Part shown: piece by piece, positions 45,478-55,707 of the stretch
Position numbering within the stretch: position 1 is the stretch's first letter
Layout: every line of letters begins with the position of its first letter
From: Mycolicibacterium pyrenivorans
GTDB taxonomy: Bacteria > Actinomycetota > Actinomycetes > Mycobacteriales > Mycobacteriaceae
DNA length: 64,000 nucleotides
Direction of reading: 5' to 3'
Assembly (NCBI RefSeq): GCF_025821625.1
Contig: NZ_JACKSH010000097.1
Coordinates: 1 to 64,000 of the forward strand
Notes under the pieces: generated by a model
Told to the model about the DNA's origin: nothing
The model's input: the letters and a program-made list of their open reading frames with translations, nothing else
Databases searched by the model: none
Program-made: the position numbers and the translations under genes

Positions 45478-47166
45478 TCAGGCGAATGTCGTGCGCAGGG
45501 CCGACACCAGGGCGTCGGCATCCAGCGCCTCGCCCCGGTGCGTGTAGGCCACATAGCCGTCGGGCCGCACCAGGAACGCCGCCGCACCGGTGGCGCCGTA
45601 CGCGCGACGGAAATCGTCGTCGTCGTCGACGATGAGCGGCAGGACCGTCGCCGTCGCATCGACTCCGGTGGCGGCGACCAGGTAGACGTCCAACGCGCCG
45701 TGCGCCGCCCGGACCGCCGCCGCAGCGGCGTGCTCGTATTCCGCGACGTCGACGCCGCCCGCGATGTCACCGGCGTAGAGCAGCAGCGTGTGGTCGCGGG
45801 CGCTCAACAGGGAGAACAGCCGAATCGGCGCGGTGACCGCGGCACGGGTCAACCCGCGGGCATCGGGCGCACGCTTGCCGGCGGCTCCGGATCCTGATGT
45901 CGCCGCCGGGGCGGCTCCGGGTCCTGATGTCGCCGCCGGGGCGGCTCCGGATCCCGACGTCACCAGCGGACTGCCCGCGAAATCGATCAGCAGCTGCGCC
46001 TCGCGCCGGATCACGTAGTCGGGGTCGGCGGAATCGGCGCCGATGCCGTCGCGCGCACTGCGCACCGTTCGCGCGACGATCTCTTCGCCGACGGGGCGCC
46101 GTTCGGCGTCGTAACTGTCGAGCAGCCCCGGCGCGGCCACACCCGACACCGCAAGCGCCAGCTTCCATGCCAGGTTGTGCGCGTCCTGGATTCCGGTATT
46201 CATGCCCTGCGCGCCGGTCGGTGGGTGGATGTGTGCGGCGTCGCCGGCGACGAACACCCTGCCCCAGCCGTAGCTGTCGACGATCCGGTGGCTGATCTTG
46301 AACACCGACGACCACCGCAGGTCGCGGGCGACGGCCGGTTCGGGGGCGAGCCGGTCCACGACCGCCTGGATGTGACGCAGCTCCGGAGCGCGGCCGCCCG
46401 TGAAGCCATGCTCGACACCGTCTCTCGGTTTGCCGTCAGGCCCGTGAGCGGCCAGCTCGTCGGGCACCAGCATCGACATCCGGTAGCGGCCCCGGCCTGG
46501 GAGCGGAATACACACCAGCAGGTCGTCGGTCGTGCCGTCGGTCTGGTGCATCGACCGGATGCCGTAGCCGCGCGGCATCGACCAGTCCACCTCGACGTCG
46601 CCGAGCATGTACTGCTCCTCGAACGCCGCACCCTCGAACGTCAGCCCGAGCGTCTTGCGCACGATGCTGTGCGCACCGTCGGCCCCGATGAGGTAGTCGG
46701 CGCGCACCCTGCGCTCGCGGCCGTCGGAGGTCAGCGTCGCGGTCACCCCGTCAGCGTCTTGTTCGAAACCCGTCACTCGGCACCCGCGCTGCACCCGCAC
46801 ACCGTGTAGCGCCAATTCCTCGCGCAGGATGCGTTCGGTCTCGTACTGCGGGATCGAGAAGAACGCGAACGGGACGTCGGCGGGCACCGGGAACTCCATC
46901 CGCGCGACCTCTTGGCCGTTGACGTAGACGAGCTGCCCGTTCATCTCGATGCCCGCGTCCCGGATGCGCCGCAACACGCCCATCCCCTCGAAGATCTCCA
47001 ATGTGCGCGGTTGCACCCCAACAGCTTTGGCGTAGCGCGGGGGATCGAGCAGCGGATCGACGATCGTGAAGTCGATGCCGCGGCGGGCCAGCTCGATGGC
47101 CGCGGTCAGGCCGACGGGGCCCGCGCCGGCGATGAGGACGGACGTGTCGGCGGTGGTGGCGGTCAC
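45478..47166 (-). CDS. FAD-dependent monooxygenase, PheA/TfdB family
   Basis: This 562-residue aromatic-hydroxylase-type flavoprotein has [20 protein letters not shown] (FAD ADP site) at the N-terminus, the DG motif region [17 protein letters not shown], and [20 protein letters not shown] (flavin ribityl site). A C-terminal thioredoxin-like domain ([20 protein letters not shown], then [17 protein letters not shown]) completes the class A layout. The linker between them contains a 10-residue repeat from 30-bp DNA units. GTG 47166 is 5 nt after a TACTCT hexamer. The gene stands where M. tuberculosis has ilvG, between BacA and secA2. Confidence 0.88.
   Translation of the reverse strand: MTATTADTSVLIAGAGPVGLTAAIELARRGIDFTIVDPLLDPPRYAKAVGVQPRTLEIFEGMGVLRRIRDAGIEMNGQLVYVNGQEVARMEFPVPADVPFAFFSIPQYETERILREELALHGVRVQRGCRVTGFEQDADGVTATLTSDGRERRVRADYLIGADGAHSIVRKTLGLTFEGAAFEEQYMLGDVEVDWSMPRGYGIRSMHQTDGTTDDLLVCIPLPGRGRYRMSMLVPDELAAHGPDGKPRDGVEHGFTGGRAPELRHIQAVVDRLAPEPAVARDLRWSSVFKISHRIVDSYGWGRVFVAGDAAHIHPPTGAQGMNTGIQDAHNLAWKLALAVSGVAAPGLLDSYDAERRPVGEEIVARTVRSARDGIGADSADPDYVIRREAQLLIDFAGSPLVTSGSGAAPAATSGPGAAPAATSGSGAAGKRAPDARGLTRAAVTAPIRLFSLLSARDHTLLLYAGDIAGGVDVAEYEHAAAAAVRAAHGALDVYLVAATGVDATATVLPLIVDDDDDFRRAYGATGAAAFLVRPDGYVAYTHRGEALDADALVSALRTTFA
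45881..45960. repeat. 30-bp in-frame tandem repeat in the FAD monooxygenase gene
   Basis: There are two full units (45881-45910, 45911-45940) and a partial third (to 45960), differing at few positions. On the coding strand they give the reiterated TSG(S/P)GAAPAA in the linker before the C-terminal thioredoxin-like domain. Unit length keeps the frame. Confidence 0.93.
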
Positions 47167-47271
47167 CCCGGAGAGTATGGCGGCGGTCCCAGCTCGGCGG
47201 GCGGATACGTGGCCAACACGCCCGCTCGGCCTCCGGGCGAGCGCCCGACGCCGGCCGCGTACCGTAAACAT

Positions 47272-49656
47272 GTGGCTCGGACCTCTTCGAATACTTCGCC
47301 GAACCCCAAGACTGGGCCGAATCCCAAGACGGGGCGGCTGTCCAACCGATTCTGGAAGCTGCTCGGCGCCAGCACCGAGAAGGACCAGACGCAGTCGATG
47401 GGACTCGTCGAACGGTCCGCCGAATACGCCCCCAAGGCGGCCGAACTCGACGACGAGCAGCTGCGCAAGGCCGCACAGCTGCTCGAACTCGAGGACCTCG
47501 TCGACGCCGCCGACATCCCCCAGTTCCTGGCCATCGCCCGCGAGGCGGCCGAGCGCACCACCACGTTGCGTCCCTTCGACGTACAGCTGCAGGCCGCGTT
47601 GCGGATGCTGGCCGGCGACGTCGTCGAGATGGCCACCGGTGAGGGCAAGACGCTGTCCGGGGCGATCGCCGCGGCAGGCTACGCGCTGGCGGGCCGCAGC
47701 GTCCACGTCATCACGATCAACGACTACCTGGCCCGCCGCGACGCCGAGTGGATGGGGCCGCTGATCGAGGCGCTGGGATTGACGGTGGGCTGGATCACCG
47801 CCGACTCCACCGCCGCCGAGCGCCGCGCGGCCTACCGGTGCGACGTCACCTACGCCTCGGTCAACGAGATCGGCTTCGACGTGCTGCGCGACCAGCTGGT
47901 GACCGACGTAAAGGACCTGGTGTCCCCGAATCCGGATGTGGCGCTGATCGACGAAGCCGACTCCGTCCTCGTCGACGAGGCGCTGGTGCCGCTGGTGCTG
48001 GCGGGCACCAGCCACCGGGAGACGCCCCGCGTCGAGCTCATCCGACTCGTCGGCGACCTCGTCGAGGGCAAGGACTACGCCACCGACACCGACAACCGCA
48101 ACGTGCACCTCACCGAAGCGGGTGCCCTCAAGGTGGAGGCGGCACTCGGAGGTATCGACCTCTACTCCGAGGAGCACGTGGTCAGCACGCTGACGGAGAT
48201 CAACGTCGCGCTGCACGCGCATGTGCTGCTGCAGCGCGACGTCCACTACATCGTGCGCGACGACAAGGTGCACCTGATCAACGCGTCCCGCGGCCGCATC
48301 GCCACCCTGCAGCGCTGGCCCGACGGCCTGCAGGCGGCGGTGGAGGCCAAGGAGGGCATCGAGACGACCGAGACCGGCGAGGTGCTCGACACCATCACCG
48401 TGCAGGCGCTGATCAACCGGTACCCGCGGGTCTGCGGGATGACCGGCACCGCGCTCGCCGCCGGCGAACAGCTCCGACAGTTCTACAAGCTGGGCGTCTC
48501 CCTGATCCCGCCCAACACCCCCAACATCCGCGAGGACCAGACCGACCGGGTGTACGTCACCGTGGCCGCCAAGATCGACGGGATTCTCGAGTACATCGCG
48601 GCCGTGCACGGAACCGGCCAGCCGGTGTTGGTGGGCACCCGGGACGTCGCCGAGTCCGAGGAGCTGCACGCACGCCTGGTCAAAGCCGGTGTTCCCGCGG
48701 TGGTCCTGAACGCCAAGAACGACGCCGAGGAGGCCGCGGTCATCGCCGAGGCCGGCAAGCTGGGTGCGGTCACGGTGTCCACGCAGATGGCCGGCCGCGG
48801 CACCGACATCAGGCTCGGCGGATCCGACAGAAACGACCGTGCCGCAGCAGAACGGGTTGCCGAACTCGGCGGACTGCACGTCATCGGCACCGGCCGCCAC
48901 CACACCGAGCGCCTCGACAACCAGCTGCGCGGCCGCGCCGGGCGCCAGGGTGACCCCGGATCGTCGATCTTCTTCTCCAGCTGGGAGGACGACGTCGTCG
49001 TCGCGCATCTCGAGCCGAACAAACTGCCGCTGGAGTGCGACGAGGACGGCCGCGTGCTGAGCCCGAAAGCGGCCAGCCTGCTGGAGAACGCGCAGCGGAT
49101 CGCCGAGGGCCGCCTCCTCGAGGTGCACGCCACCACCTGGCGCTACAACCAGCTGATCGCCCAGCAGCGGGCGATCCTCGTCGAACGGCGCAACACGCTG
49201 CTGCGCACCGCGGCCGCCCGCGAGGAACTGGCCGAGCTGTCGCCGCAGCGCTACGAGGAGCTCAGCGAGCAACTCGGCCCGGACAGCGAGGAGAAGCTGG
49301 AGCGGATCTGCCGGCTGATCATGCTGTACCACCTCGACCGCAGCTGGACCGAGCACCTGGCCTACCTCGCCGACATCCGGGAGAGCATCCATCTGCGCGC
49401 TCTCGGCAGGCAGAATCCGCTCGACGAATTCCACCGGATGGCCGTCGACGCGTTCGCCTCGTTGGCCGCAGGCGCCATCGAAGCTGCCCAACAGACCTTC
49501 GACACGGCGCCGTCCATCGATCTGGAGGAAGGACGACCTGGCCTAGACCTCTCCAAGCTGGCACGTCCCACCTCGACGTGGACGTACATGGTGCACGACA
49601 ACCCGCTGGCCGACGACTCGATGTCCGCGCTGAGCCTGCCCGGGGTGTTCCGCTAG
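47272..49656 (+). CDS. secA2: Accessory Sec translocase ATPase SecA2
   Basis: The 794-residue ATPase is shorter than SecA1, as usual for SecA2. Walker A is [15 protein letters not shown] near residue 120 and the DEAD-like motif is [13 protein letters not shown] near 224; motif [16 protein letters not shown] and the arginine-finger region [15 protein letters not shown] are present. The C-terminal zinc-binding tail of SecA1 is missing. SecA2 exports a subset of proteins, in M. tuberculosis including virulence factors. TACCGT (47260-47265) lies 6 nt before GTG 47272, so the mRNA is probably leaderless. It is followed by pgsA2, as in M. tuberculosis. Confidence 0.95.
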   Translation: MARTSSNTSPNPKTGPNPKTGRLSNRFWKLLGASTEKDQTQSMGLVERSAEYAPKAAELDDEQLRKAAQLLELEDLVDAADIPQFLAIAREAAERTTTLRPFDVQLQAALRMLAGDVVEMATGEGKTLSGAIAAAGYALAGRSVHVITINDYLARRDAEWMGPLIEALGLTVGWITADSTAAERRAAYRCDVTYASVNEIGFDVLRDQLVTDVKDLVSPNPDVALIDEADSVLVDEALVPLVLAGTSHRETPRVELIRLVGDLVEGKDYATDTDNRNVHLTEAGALKVEAALGGIDLYSEEHVVSTLTEINVALHAHVLLQRDVHYIVRDDKVHLINASRGRIATLQRWPDGLQAAVEAKEGIETTETGEVLDTITVQALINRYPRVCGMTGTALAAGEQLRQFYKLGVSLIPPNTPNIREDQTDRVYVTVAAKIDGILEYIAAVHGTGQPVLVGTRDVAESEELHARLVKAGVPAVVLNAKNDAEEAAVIAEAGKLGAVTVSTQMAGRGTDIRLGGSDRNDRAAAERVAELGGLHVIGTGRHHTERLDNQLRGRAGRQGDPGSSIFFSSWEDDVVVAHLEPNKLPLECDEDGRVLSPKAASLLENAQRIAEGRLLEVHATTWRYNQLIAQQRAILVERRNTLLRTAAAREELAELSPQRYEELSEQLGPDSEEKLERICRLIMLYHLDRSWTEHLAYLADIRESIHLRALGRQNPLDEFHRMAVDAFASLAAGAIEAAQQTFDTAPSIDLEEGRPGLDLSKLARPTSTWTYMVHDNPLADDSMSALSLPGVFR

Positions 49657-49666
49657 GTTCTACTGC

Positions 49667-50293
49667 ATGGCCGAGGCCTCGGGCGGGAACGCTGCGACCC
49701 CGAACGCGGCACCGCAGGATCGGGTGCTGACGGTGCCCAACGTGCTGTCGGTCGTCCGCCTGGTGCTGGTCCCGGTCTTCCTGTATCTGCTGCTGGTGGC
49801 CGACGCGACCGGTTGGGCGGTCGGCGTGCTGATGTTCAGCGGGGCGTCCGACTGGGCCGACGGCAAGATCGCGCGCCTGTTCGACAACCAGTCCTCCCGG
49901 CTGGGCGCACTCCTCGATCCCGCGGTGGACCGGATCTACATGGTCGTCGTCCCGGTGGCGCTGGCGCTGGCGGAGGTGATCCCGTGGTGGCTCGTCGCGG
50001 CGCTGCTGGGCCGTGACCTGGTGCTGGCCGCGACGCTGCCGGTGCTGCGCGGCCGCGGGCTGACAGCTCTTCCTGTCACCTACATCGGCAAGGCGGCGAC
50101 GTTCGCGTTGATGTCGGGCCTGCCGCTGGTGCTGCTCGGCCAGTACGACGCGCTGTGGGCACGGGTCGTGCTGGCGTGGGGGTGGGGCTTTCTCATCTGG
50201 GGCCTGGCCATGTACCTGTGGTCGGGAGTCCTCTATCTGATCCAGGTGGCCATGGTGGTGCGCACGATGCCGCCCAGAGTGCAGGCCGCATGA
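49667..50293 (+). CDS. pgsA2: CDP-alcohol phosphatidyltransferase PgsA2
   Basis: This 208-residue integral membrane enzyme has the CDP-alcohol phosphotransferase motif [20 protein letters not shown] with the following LLDPAVDR (D..DG..AR....G...D...D), all acidic residues intact. It makes a phospholipid from CDP-diacylglycerol; the alcohol is probably glycerol phosphate, though the Rv1822 substrate is not settled in my knowledge. The -10-like TAGGTT (49654-49659) includes the secA2 stop codon and lies 7 nt before ATG 49667, suggesting a second leaderless start within the operon. Confidence 0.9.
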   Translation: MAEASGGNAATPNAAPQDRVLTVPNVLSVVRLVLVPVFLYLLLVADATGWAVGVLMFSGASDWADGKIARLFDNQSSRLGALLDPAVDRIYMVVVPVALALAEVIPWWLVAALLGRDLVLAATLPVLRGRGLTALPVTYIGKAATFALMSGLPLVLLGQYDALWARVVLAWGWGFLIWGLAMYLWSGVLYLIQVAMVVRTMPPRVQAA

Positions 50294-50297
50294 GCCG

Positions 50298-51191
50298 ATG
50301 AGCACGCTGGGGGGGTACGACCCCGCCTCGGGGCACAACGCCCACGAGGCGGGCAGGCCGACGCGCATCCCCGTGCCGTCGTTGCTGGCCTCGCTGCTCA
50401 CCGACCACCTCGACCCCGGCTACGCCGCGGCGGCGGAATCGGGCCGAACGCGTGCGAAACCAGCCGAGTGGACCTGGCAGATCCTCGCGGCGGTGGTGGT
50501 GGCGGCCGTGTTCGCGCTGGCCTGGGCGCAGGCGCAGGCCACCGCGCCGGGGGTGCGTGAGTCGCAGCAGGTGCTGGTGGGCAGCGTGCGCGCCGCCGAG
50601 ACGAACACCGAGGACATCGCAGACCGCAGGGACCGGCTGGCCACAGAGGTGGACGCCGAGCGGCGCAGCCGCCTCGAGGGCGACACCACCGGCAGACAGT
50701 TGCTCGCCGACCTCGACCTGGCGGACTCCGCCGCGGCCGCCACGGCGGTGATCGGTCCCGGCCTGACCATCACCGTCACCGATCCGGGGCTGTCGCGCGA
50801 CCTCACCGATGTGTCCGGAGGGCGCGTGGCGGGCAGCAAGCAGGTGATCCTCGACCGCGACCTCCAGCTGGTCGTCAACTCGCTGTGGGTCAGCGGCGCC
50901 GAGGCGATCTCGGTCGGGGGCGTACGCGTCGGGCCGAACGTGACGATTCGGCAGGCCGGCGGCGGCATCCTCGTCGACAATCAGCCGATCACCAGTCCCT
51001 ACGTCATCCTCGCGGTCGGCCCCCCACGCGCGATGCAGGACACGTTCGACCGCAGCACCGGCCTGCAACGTCTCCGGTTGCTGGAGAAGTCCTACGGCGT
51101 CGGCGTCGCCGTGAGCGCCGGCGACGGGCTGGCGCTGCCTGCGGGGTCGGTCCGAGAAATCAACTTCGCCAAACAGATTGGGCCCAATTGA
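50298..51191 (+). CDS. DUF881 membrane protein, Rv1823-like
   Basis: The 297-residue protein has one membrane helix ([20 protein letters not shown]) after a cytoplasmic N-terminus, a coiled-coil-like stretch ([20 protein letters not shown]) and an extracytoplasmic DUF881 domain ([33 protein letters not shown]). DUF881 genes occur beside a small basic protein and a second DUF881 gene in actinobacteria and some Firmicutes, with a suspected cell-division or envelope role. It begins 4 bp after pgsA2. Confidence 0.88.
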   Translation: MSTLGGYDPASGHNAHEAGRPTRIPVPSLLASLLTDHLDPGYAAAAESGRTRAKPAEWTWQILAAVVVAAVFALAWAQAQATAPGVRESQQVLVGSVRAAETNTEDIADRRDRLATEVDAERRSRLEGDTTGRQLLADLDLADSAAAATAVIGPGLTITVTDPGLSRDLTDVSGGRVAGSKQVILDRDLQLVVNSLWVSGAEAISVGGVRVGPNVTIRQAGGGILVDNQPITSPYVILAVGPPRAMQDTFDRSTGLQRLRLLEKSYGVGVAVSAGDGLALPAGSVREINFAKQIGPN

Positions 51192-51520
51192 TCGGAATCG
51201 TCGCCCTCGTCGTCGGCATCGTTCTCGGTGTCGTCTTCCATCCCAGCGTGCCGGAGTTCGTCCAGCCCTACCTGCCGATCGCGGTCGTCGCGGCACTCGA
51301 CGCCGTGTTCGGGGGACTGCGGGCGTACCTGGAACGGATCTTCGACTCGAAGGTCTTCGTCGTGTCGTTCGTGTTCAACGTCCTGGTGGCCGCGTTGATC
51401 GTCTACGTCGGTGACCAACTCGGCGTCGGCACCCAGCTGTCCACCGCGATCATCGTCGTGCTCGGCATCCGGATCTTCGGAAACGCTGCGGCGCTGCGAC
51501 GCAGGTTGTTCGGGGCATGA
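51188..51520 (+). CDS. Small basic membrane protein, DUF1290 (Rv1824-like)
   Basis: This 110-residue protein has about three hydrophobic helices ([49 protein letters not shown]) and a basic end RRRLF. DUF1290 members always accompany DUF881 genes. The start is TTG 51188, overlapping the upstream stop by TTGA; it yields the conserved N-terminus [10 protein letters not shown], and no ATG or GTG fits. Confidence 0.87.
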   Translation: MIGIVALVVGIVLGVVFHPSVPEFVQPYLPIAVVAALDAVFGGLRAYLERIFDSKVFVVSFVFNVLVAALIVYVGDQLGVGTQLSTAIIVVLGIRIFGNAAALRRRLFGA

Positions 51521-51524
51521 CGGC

Positions 51525-52355
51525 ATGAGCGACCACCCGCACCACCACGCCGCCGGACCCCACCACGGACGGCACGAACTGCCGCCCGACCAGCCGCCGC
51601 CGGAGATCGGCGACCTGCACGCCGGCGGTGTCACCGGGGTGGTCTCCCGCGGACGGTCCCAGGTCGTATTCGGGGTGCTGGGTGTCCTGCTGTGCCTGCT
51701 GCTGGGCGTCGCGATCGCCACCCAGGTCCGCCAGACCGAGTCGGGCGACTCGCTGGAGACCGCGCGACCCGCCGACCTGTTGGTGCTGCTCGACTCGCTG
51801 CAGCAACGTGAGGCGGCGCTGAACACCGAGGTCGCCGAGCTGCAACGGACGCTGGCCCAACTCCAGGCCTCCGGCAGCAGCGATCAGGCGGCGATCGAGA
51901 ACGCCAGAGCACGGCTGGCGGCCCTGTCGATACTGATCGGCGCCGTGCCTGCCACCGGACCCGGGGTGACGCTGACCATCGAGGACCCCGCGAAGGGGGT
52001 CTCGCCGGAGGCGATGCTCGACGTGATCAACGAGTTGCGCGCGGCGGGCGCCGAGGCGATGGAGATCCGGGGCCGGCAAGGCGGTGAGCAGGTGGCGGTG
52101 CGGGTCGGGGTGGACACCTGGGTCGTCGGCGTCCCCGGTGCGCTGATCGCCGACTCCACCACCTTGAATCCGGTGTATTCAGTTCTCGCGATTGGGGATC
52201 CGCCGACCCTCGCCGCGGCGATGAACATTCCGGGCGGCGCGATGGACAGCATCGAACGCGTCGGCGGCACGATGGTGGTACAACAATCCGACCGGGTCGA
52301 CGTCACCGCCTTGCGGCAACCGAAACCCCGCCAATACGCTCAGCCCGTCAAGTGA
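51525..52355 (+). CDS. DUF881 membrane protein, Rv1825-like
   Basis: The 276-residue protein has a His/Pro-rich cytoplasmic N-terminus (SDHPHHHAAGPHHGRHELPP), one membrane helix (VVFGVLGVLLCLLLGVAIAT), a heptad-rich helix (LLDSLQQREAALNTEVAELQ) and a DUF881 domain (GAVPATGPGVTLTIEDPAKG). It is the third member of the DUF881-DUF1290-DUF881 set and starts 4 bp after the small basic protein gene. The His-rich start could bind metal, which is speculation. Confidence 0.88.
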   Translation: MSDHPHHHAAGPHHGRHELPPDQPPPEIGDLHAGGVTGVVSRGRSQVVFGVLGVLLCLLLGVAIATQVRQTESGDSLETARPADLLVLLDSLQQREAALNTEVAELQRTLAQLQASGSSDQAAIENARARLAALSILIGAVPATGPGVTLTIEDPAKGVSPEAMLDVINELRAAGAEAMEIRGRQGGEQVAVRVGVDTWVVGVPGALIADSTTLNPVYSVLAIGDPPTLAAAMNIPGGAMDSIERVGGTMVVQQSDRVDVTALRQPKPRQYAQPVK

Positions 52356-52391
52356 GCGACCGCAAGGCCGCCGAGAAATGCAAGGAGCGCC

Positions 52392-52787
52392 GTGAGCGAG
52401 ATTCCCGCCGACCTGTCCTACACCGTCGAACACGAGTGGGTGCAGCGGACCGGCGACGACACGGTGCGTGTCGGCATCACCGACTTCGCGCAGTCCGCGC
52501 TGGGAGACGTGGTGTTCGTCCAGCTTCCCGACGTCGGAGCAGACCTGACGGCGGGAGAGTCGTTCGGCGAGGTGGAGTCGACGAAATCGGTCTCCGACCT
52601 GTACGCGCCGCTGACCGCCAAAGTCGTTGCGGTCAACGGTGATCTGGAGGGCGACCCACAGCTGGTCAACTCCGATCCCTACGGCGGGGGCTGGCTGGTC
52701 GAACTGCAGGCCGATGGGGGCGCGCTGGAGGCCGGTGTCTCCGAACTGCTCGACGCGGAGGCCTACCGCAGCCACGTGACGGACTGA
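52392..52787 (+). CDS. gcvH: Glycine cleavage system H protein
   Basis: This 131-residue lipoyl carrier shuttles the aminomethyl group from the P protein to the T protein. The lipoyl site is Lys65 in VESTKSVSDLYAP, preceded by the usual ESFGEVEST; the N-terminus YTVEHEWVQ is typical. GGAG precedes GTG 52392. Its partner gcvP is 3 kb downstream; gcvT is not in the window. Confidence 0.95.
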   Translation: MSEIPADLSYTVEHEWVQRTGDDTVRVGITDFAQSALGDVVFVQLPDVGADLTAGESFGEVESTKSVSDLYAPLTAKVVAVNGDLEGDPQLVNSDPYGGGWLVELQADGGALEAGVSELLDAEAYRSHVTD

Positions 52788-52795
52788 GGTGTTGT

Positions 52796-52940
52796 TAGGG
52801 TCGAGCAGACCGGAGCGCAATCGGCGGATCCGGCTGTGGTGGACACAACTGAGTCCACTGCGCGGTACGGTCGACACCAGCGGCGCGACGGCTGGGCCTT
52901 CCGGCCGGATATCGCCACAGCAGCCAGTGAGGAGCAGCGG
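52796..52940 (+). promoter_or_regulatory. garA promoter and leader
   Basis: TAGGGT (52796-52801), nine bp after the gcvH stop, is a good -10 and would give a leader of about 130 nt. The leader holds a GTGGAC/GTCCAC inverted repeat around 52840-52860 and a second -10-like TACGGT near 52865. No ORF in it is convincing. Confidence 0.45.
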
Positions 52941-53420
52941 GTGACGGACAAGGACTTCAACTCTGGGGCTGACTCTGACGAGGTCACCGTGGAGACGACA
53001 TCGGTGTTCCGCGCAGACTTCCTCAACGAACTGGACGCCCCGCCGGCTCCGGGTGGCGAGAGCGCGGTTTCCGGGGTCGAAGGCCTTCCGGCCGGCTCGG
53101 CGCTGCTCGTCGTCAAGCGCGGGCCGAACGCGGGTTCGCGGTTCCTGCTCGATCAGCCGACGACCTCGGCAGGCCGCCATCCCGACAGCGACATCTTCCT
53201 CGACGACGTCACCGTGAGTCGTCGGCACGCCGAGTTCCGACTCGAGAGCGGCGAGTTCCAGGTCGTCGACGTGGGCAGCCTCAACGGCACGTACGTCAAT
53301 CGCGAACCGGTCGATTCCGCGGTGCTCGCCAACGGCGACGAGGTTCAGATCGGCAAGTTCCGCCTCGTGTTCCTCACCGGGCCGAAGGGCCCCGACCTTG
53401 CTGACGGCGCCGCGGGCTGA
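52941..53420 (+). CDS. garA: GarA, FHA-domain regulator of glutamate metabolism
   Basis: The 159-residue protein has a flexible N-terminus carrying the kinase target TVETTSVFRADFL (Thr19 and Thr20, phosphorylated by PknG and PknB-type kinases in relatives) and an FHA domain at about 50-145 with AGRHPDSDIFLDD, VSRRHAEF and LNGTYVNREPVD. Unphosphorylated GarA inhibits alpha-ketoglutarate decarboxylase and glutamate dehydrogenase and activates glutamate synthase. GTG 52941 follows GAGGAG; the frame is open upstream but that part is leader. Confidence 0.95.
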   Translation: MTDKDFNSGADSDEVTVETTSVFRADFLNELDAPPAPGGESAVSGVEGLPAGSALLVVKRGPNAGSRFLLDQPTTSAGRHPDSDIFLDDVTVSRRHAEFRLESGEFQVVDVGSLNGTYVNREPVDSAVLANGDEVQIGKFRLVFLTGPKGPDLADGAAG

Positions 53421-53470
53421 GTGACGCCGCCGAGTAGCCGACACCGCCGAGTGCCTCCGCGAGCGACGAG

Positions 53471-54223
53471 ATGACACAACCCGACGCAGCTGGGCTCAAC
53501 GGGATGTCGATCGGCGTCGTCCTGGATCTGCTGCGGGGCGACTTCCCCGACGTGACCATCTCCAAGATCCGTTTCCTGGAGGCGGAGGGGCTGGTCACCC
53601 CCGAGCGCACCGCATCCGGATACCGGCGGTTCACGGCCTATGACTGTGCGCGACTGCGGTTCATCCTCACCGCGCAGCGCGATCAGTACCTTCCGCTCAA
53701 GGTCATCAAGGCCCAGCTCGACGCCCAGCCCGACGGTGAGCTGCCGCAGACCGGATCCGCGTACGGGACACCGCGCCTGATGACGGTGACCGAAGGGCAG
53801 GCCGACCGGGCGGGCGGGCCGCCGCCGGCGCCACCGACGCAGGTGCGGTTGAGCCGTGACGACCTGCTCGAGCGCTCCGGCGTCGACGACGAACTTCTCA
53901 CCTCGCTGATCAAGGCGGGGGTCATCACGCCGATCTTCAAAGGTGGCGGCACGGTGCTTTTCGACGAGCACTCCGTCGTCATCGCCCAATGTGCCCGCGC
54001 CCTGGCCGACTACGGGGTCGAACCGCGGCACCTGCGGGCTTTCCGGTCCGCCGCGGACCGGCAATCCGACCTGATCGCCCAGATCGCGGGCCCGGTGGTC
54101 AAGGCGGGCAAGGCCGGAGCGCGCGACCGTGCCGACGACCTGGCCCGCGAAGTGGCGGCCCTGGCAATCACGTTGCACACGTCGTTGATCAAGTCGGCCG
54201 TACGCGACGTTCTGGATCGCTGA
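53471..54223 (+). CDS. MerR-family regulator, Rv1828-like
   Basis: This 250-residue transcription factor has an N-terminal MerR winged helix ([20 protein letters not shown], then [10 protein letters not shown]), a Pro/Gly linker around 105-125 and a C-terminal ligand-type helical domain ([20 protein letters not shown]). No Cys cluster for metal sensing is seen. The position between garA and the Rv1829-type gene is conserved in mycobacteria. Confidence 0.92.
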   Translation: MTQPDAAGLNGMSIGVVLDLLRGDFPDVTISKIRFLEAEGLVTPERTASGYRRFTAYDCARLRFILTAQRDQYLPLKVIKAQLDAQPDGELPQTGSAYGTPRLMTVTEGQADRAGGPPPAPPTQVRLSRDDLLERSGVDDELLTSLIKAGVITPIFKGGGTVLFDEHSVVIAQCARALADYGVEPRHLRAFRSAADRQSDLIAQIAGPVVKAGKAGARDRADDLAREVAALAITLHTSLIKSAVRDVLDR

Positions 54224-54227
54224 GGAC

Positions 54228-54260
54228 TAGACTCGGCCTGACGAAATTTCCAGCGGAGGG
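54228..54260 (+). promoter_or_regulatory. Promoter and ribosome site of the Rv1829-like gene
   Basis: TAGACT (54228-54233) is a good -10, predicting a short leader of about 30 nt. GGAGGG (54255-54260) sits 9 nt before ATG 54270. Confidence 0.5.
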
Positions 54261-54269
54261 CAGGCACAA

Positions 54270-54764
54270 ATGGGTGAGGTCCGCGTGGTCGGCATTCGAG
54301 TCGAGCAGCCGCAGAACCAGCCCGTCCTGTTGCTGCGGGAGTCCAACGGCGACCGTTATCTGCCGATCTGGATCGGCCAGTCCGAGGCGGCCGCCATCGC
54401 GCTGGAGCAGCAGGGCGTGGAGCCGGCGCGGCCGATGACTCACGACCTGATCCGAGATCTCATTGCCGCGCTTGGCCATTCACTCAAAGAGGTGCGCATC
54501 GTCGACCTGCAGGAAGGCACCTTCTACGCCGATCTGGTGTTCGACCGCGACATCACGGTGTCGGCGCGGCCCTCGGACTCGGTGGCCATCGCGTTGCGTG
54601 TGGGTGTGCCGATCTACGTCGAGGAGGCGGTGCTCGCCGAGGCCGGGCTGCTGATCCCCGACGAGAGCGACGACGAGCCCACCGGCGCGGTGCGCGAGGA
54701 CGAGGTCGAGAAGTTCAAGGAGTTCCTCGACAGCGTGTCGCCCGACGATTTCAAGGCCACCTGA
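54270..54764 (+). CDS. Bifunctional nuclease family protein (DUF151), Rv1829-like
   Basis: The 164-residue protein has the DUF151/BFN layout: VVGIRVEQPQNQPVLLLRES, YLPIWIGQSEAAAIALEQQG, THDLIRDLIAALG and SARPSDSVAIALRVGVPIYV, followed by an acidic C-terminal extension. Family members have been described as DNase/RNase with oxidative-stress roles in plants; bacterial function is less clear. Confidence 0.9.
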   Translation: MGEVRVVGIRVEQPQNQPVLLLRESNGDRYLPIWIGQSEAAAIALEQQGVEPARPMTHDLIRDLIAALGHSLKEVRIVDLQEGTFYADLVFDRDITVSARPSDSVAIALRVGVPIYVEEAVLAEAGLLIPDESDDEPTGAVREDEVEKFKEFLDSVSPDDFKAT

Positions 54765-55011
54765 CGCCGAAGACCGGCCGGTGCGGGCCCTCCGTGGCAC
54801 CGCAGGTCTTGGTCACGGATGCGTCTCGTCGCGTTCGACACGCGGTGCGCGTTTCTCCCGGCGCGGAAACGGGCAGCCATACTTGGTCGCGACGGGCAGT
54901 CACGGCAGGCCCTCAAGCGTATGCTCGACACAGTTCGAGCCGGGGCGAACGTGCGCCATGTAGGCCGCGGACGCGGGTTCGAAGGCGCTTCAAGGCGAAG
55001 GGATTCGACAA
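54765..55011 (+). promoter_or_regulatory. Upstream region of the resR-like gene
   Basis: This is 247 bp of non-coding DNA. TATGCT (54920-54925) is a plausible -10, giving a leader of about 80 nt containing a GTTCG/CGAAC inverted repeat (about 54933-54950). In M. tuberculosis clinical isolates, mutations in and upstream of this gene (Rv1830) affect antibiotic recovery, so the region is expected to be regulatory. Confidence 0.45.
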
Positions 55012-55635
55012 GTGGGAGACACGCCACGCCAGGAGGAACTGGACCTGACTACCGGTGCGTCGCACACGGACGGTCTTCCCCGGGTGGCCACCGAGCCCGT
55101 CCAGGCCGGTCTGTTCCCCGACGATTCGGTTCCCGACGAACTCGTCGGCTACCGGGGGCCCAGCGCCTGCCAGATCGCCGGGATCACCTACCGCCAACTC
55201 GACTACTGGGCCCGCACCTCGCTTGTGGTGCCGTCGATCCGGGGCGCGGCGGGTTCGGGCAGCCAGCGGCTGTACTCGTTCAAGGACATCCTGGTTCTCA
55301 AGATCGTCAAGCGGCTGCTCGACACCGGTATCTCGCTGCACAACATCCGGGTGGCGGTCGACCACTTGCGCCAGCGCGGCGTCCAGGATCTGGCCAACAT
55401 CACGTTGTTCTCCGACGGCACCACCGTCTATGAGTGCACCTCGGCGGAGGAGGTCGTCGACCTGCTGCAGGGTGGGCAGGGCGTCTTCGGGATCGCGGTG
55501 TCCGGAGCGATGCGGGAACTCACCGGGGCGATCGCCGACTTCCCGGGGGAGCGCGCCGACGGTGGCGAGTCGATCTCGGCTCCGGAGGACGAACTGGCGT
55601 CCCGCCGCAAGCACCGCGACCGCAAGATCGGCTGA
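55012..55635 (+). CDS. resR: MerR-family regulator ResR (Rv1830-like)
   Basis: This 207-residue regulator has a MerR-type DNA-binding domain at about 45-115 (ACQIAGITYRQLDYWARTSL, GSQRLYSFKDILVLKIVKRL) and a C-terminal domain with FSDGTTVYECTSAEEVVDLL. In M. tuberculosis Rv1830 was named resR after mutations linked to post-antibiotic recovery and treatment failure. GTG 55012 starts with GDTPRQEELDL. It lies directly upstream of the glycine riboswitch and gcvP. Confidence 0.9.
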   Translation: MGDTPRQEELDLTTGASHTDGLPRVATEPVQAGLFPDDSVPDELVGYRGPSACQIAGITYRQLDYWARTSLVVPSIRGAAGSGSQRLYSFKDILVLKIVKRLLDTGISLHNIRVAVDHLRQRGVQDLANITLFSDGTTVYECTSAEEVVDLLQGGQGVFGIAVSGAMRELTGAIADFPGERADGGESISAPEDELASRRKHRDRKIG

Positions 55636-55685
55636 GCCGGGCAACCCGTCCGCCGACTGAACCGCCGCCGGCTCCCACGTCCCGG

Positions 55686-55691
55686 TAGACT
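55686..55691 (+). promoter_or_regulatory. -10 element of the glycine riboswitch/gcvP transcript
   Basis: TAGACT lies about 20 bp before the first riboswitch stem and predicts initiation near 55698. Confidence 0.5.
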
Positions 55692-55707
55692 CGGGCGCGC
55701 ATCGCCC

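Noticed and set aside
47167..49491. Long minus-strand open frame across secA2 joined to the FAD monooxygenase frame
   Set aside because: It is an antisense extension of the real monooxygenase gene; secA2 on the other strand is unambiguous.
54819..55433. 204-codon plus-strand frame overlapping resR
   Set aside because: It overlaps resR in another frame and its product is Arg/Gly/His-rich noise.
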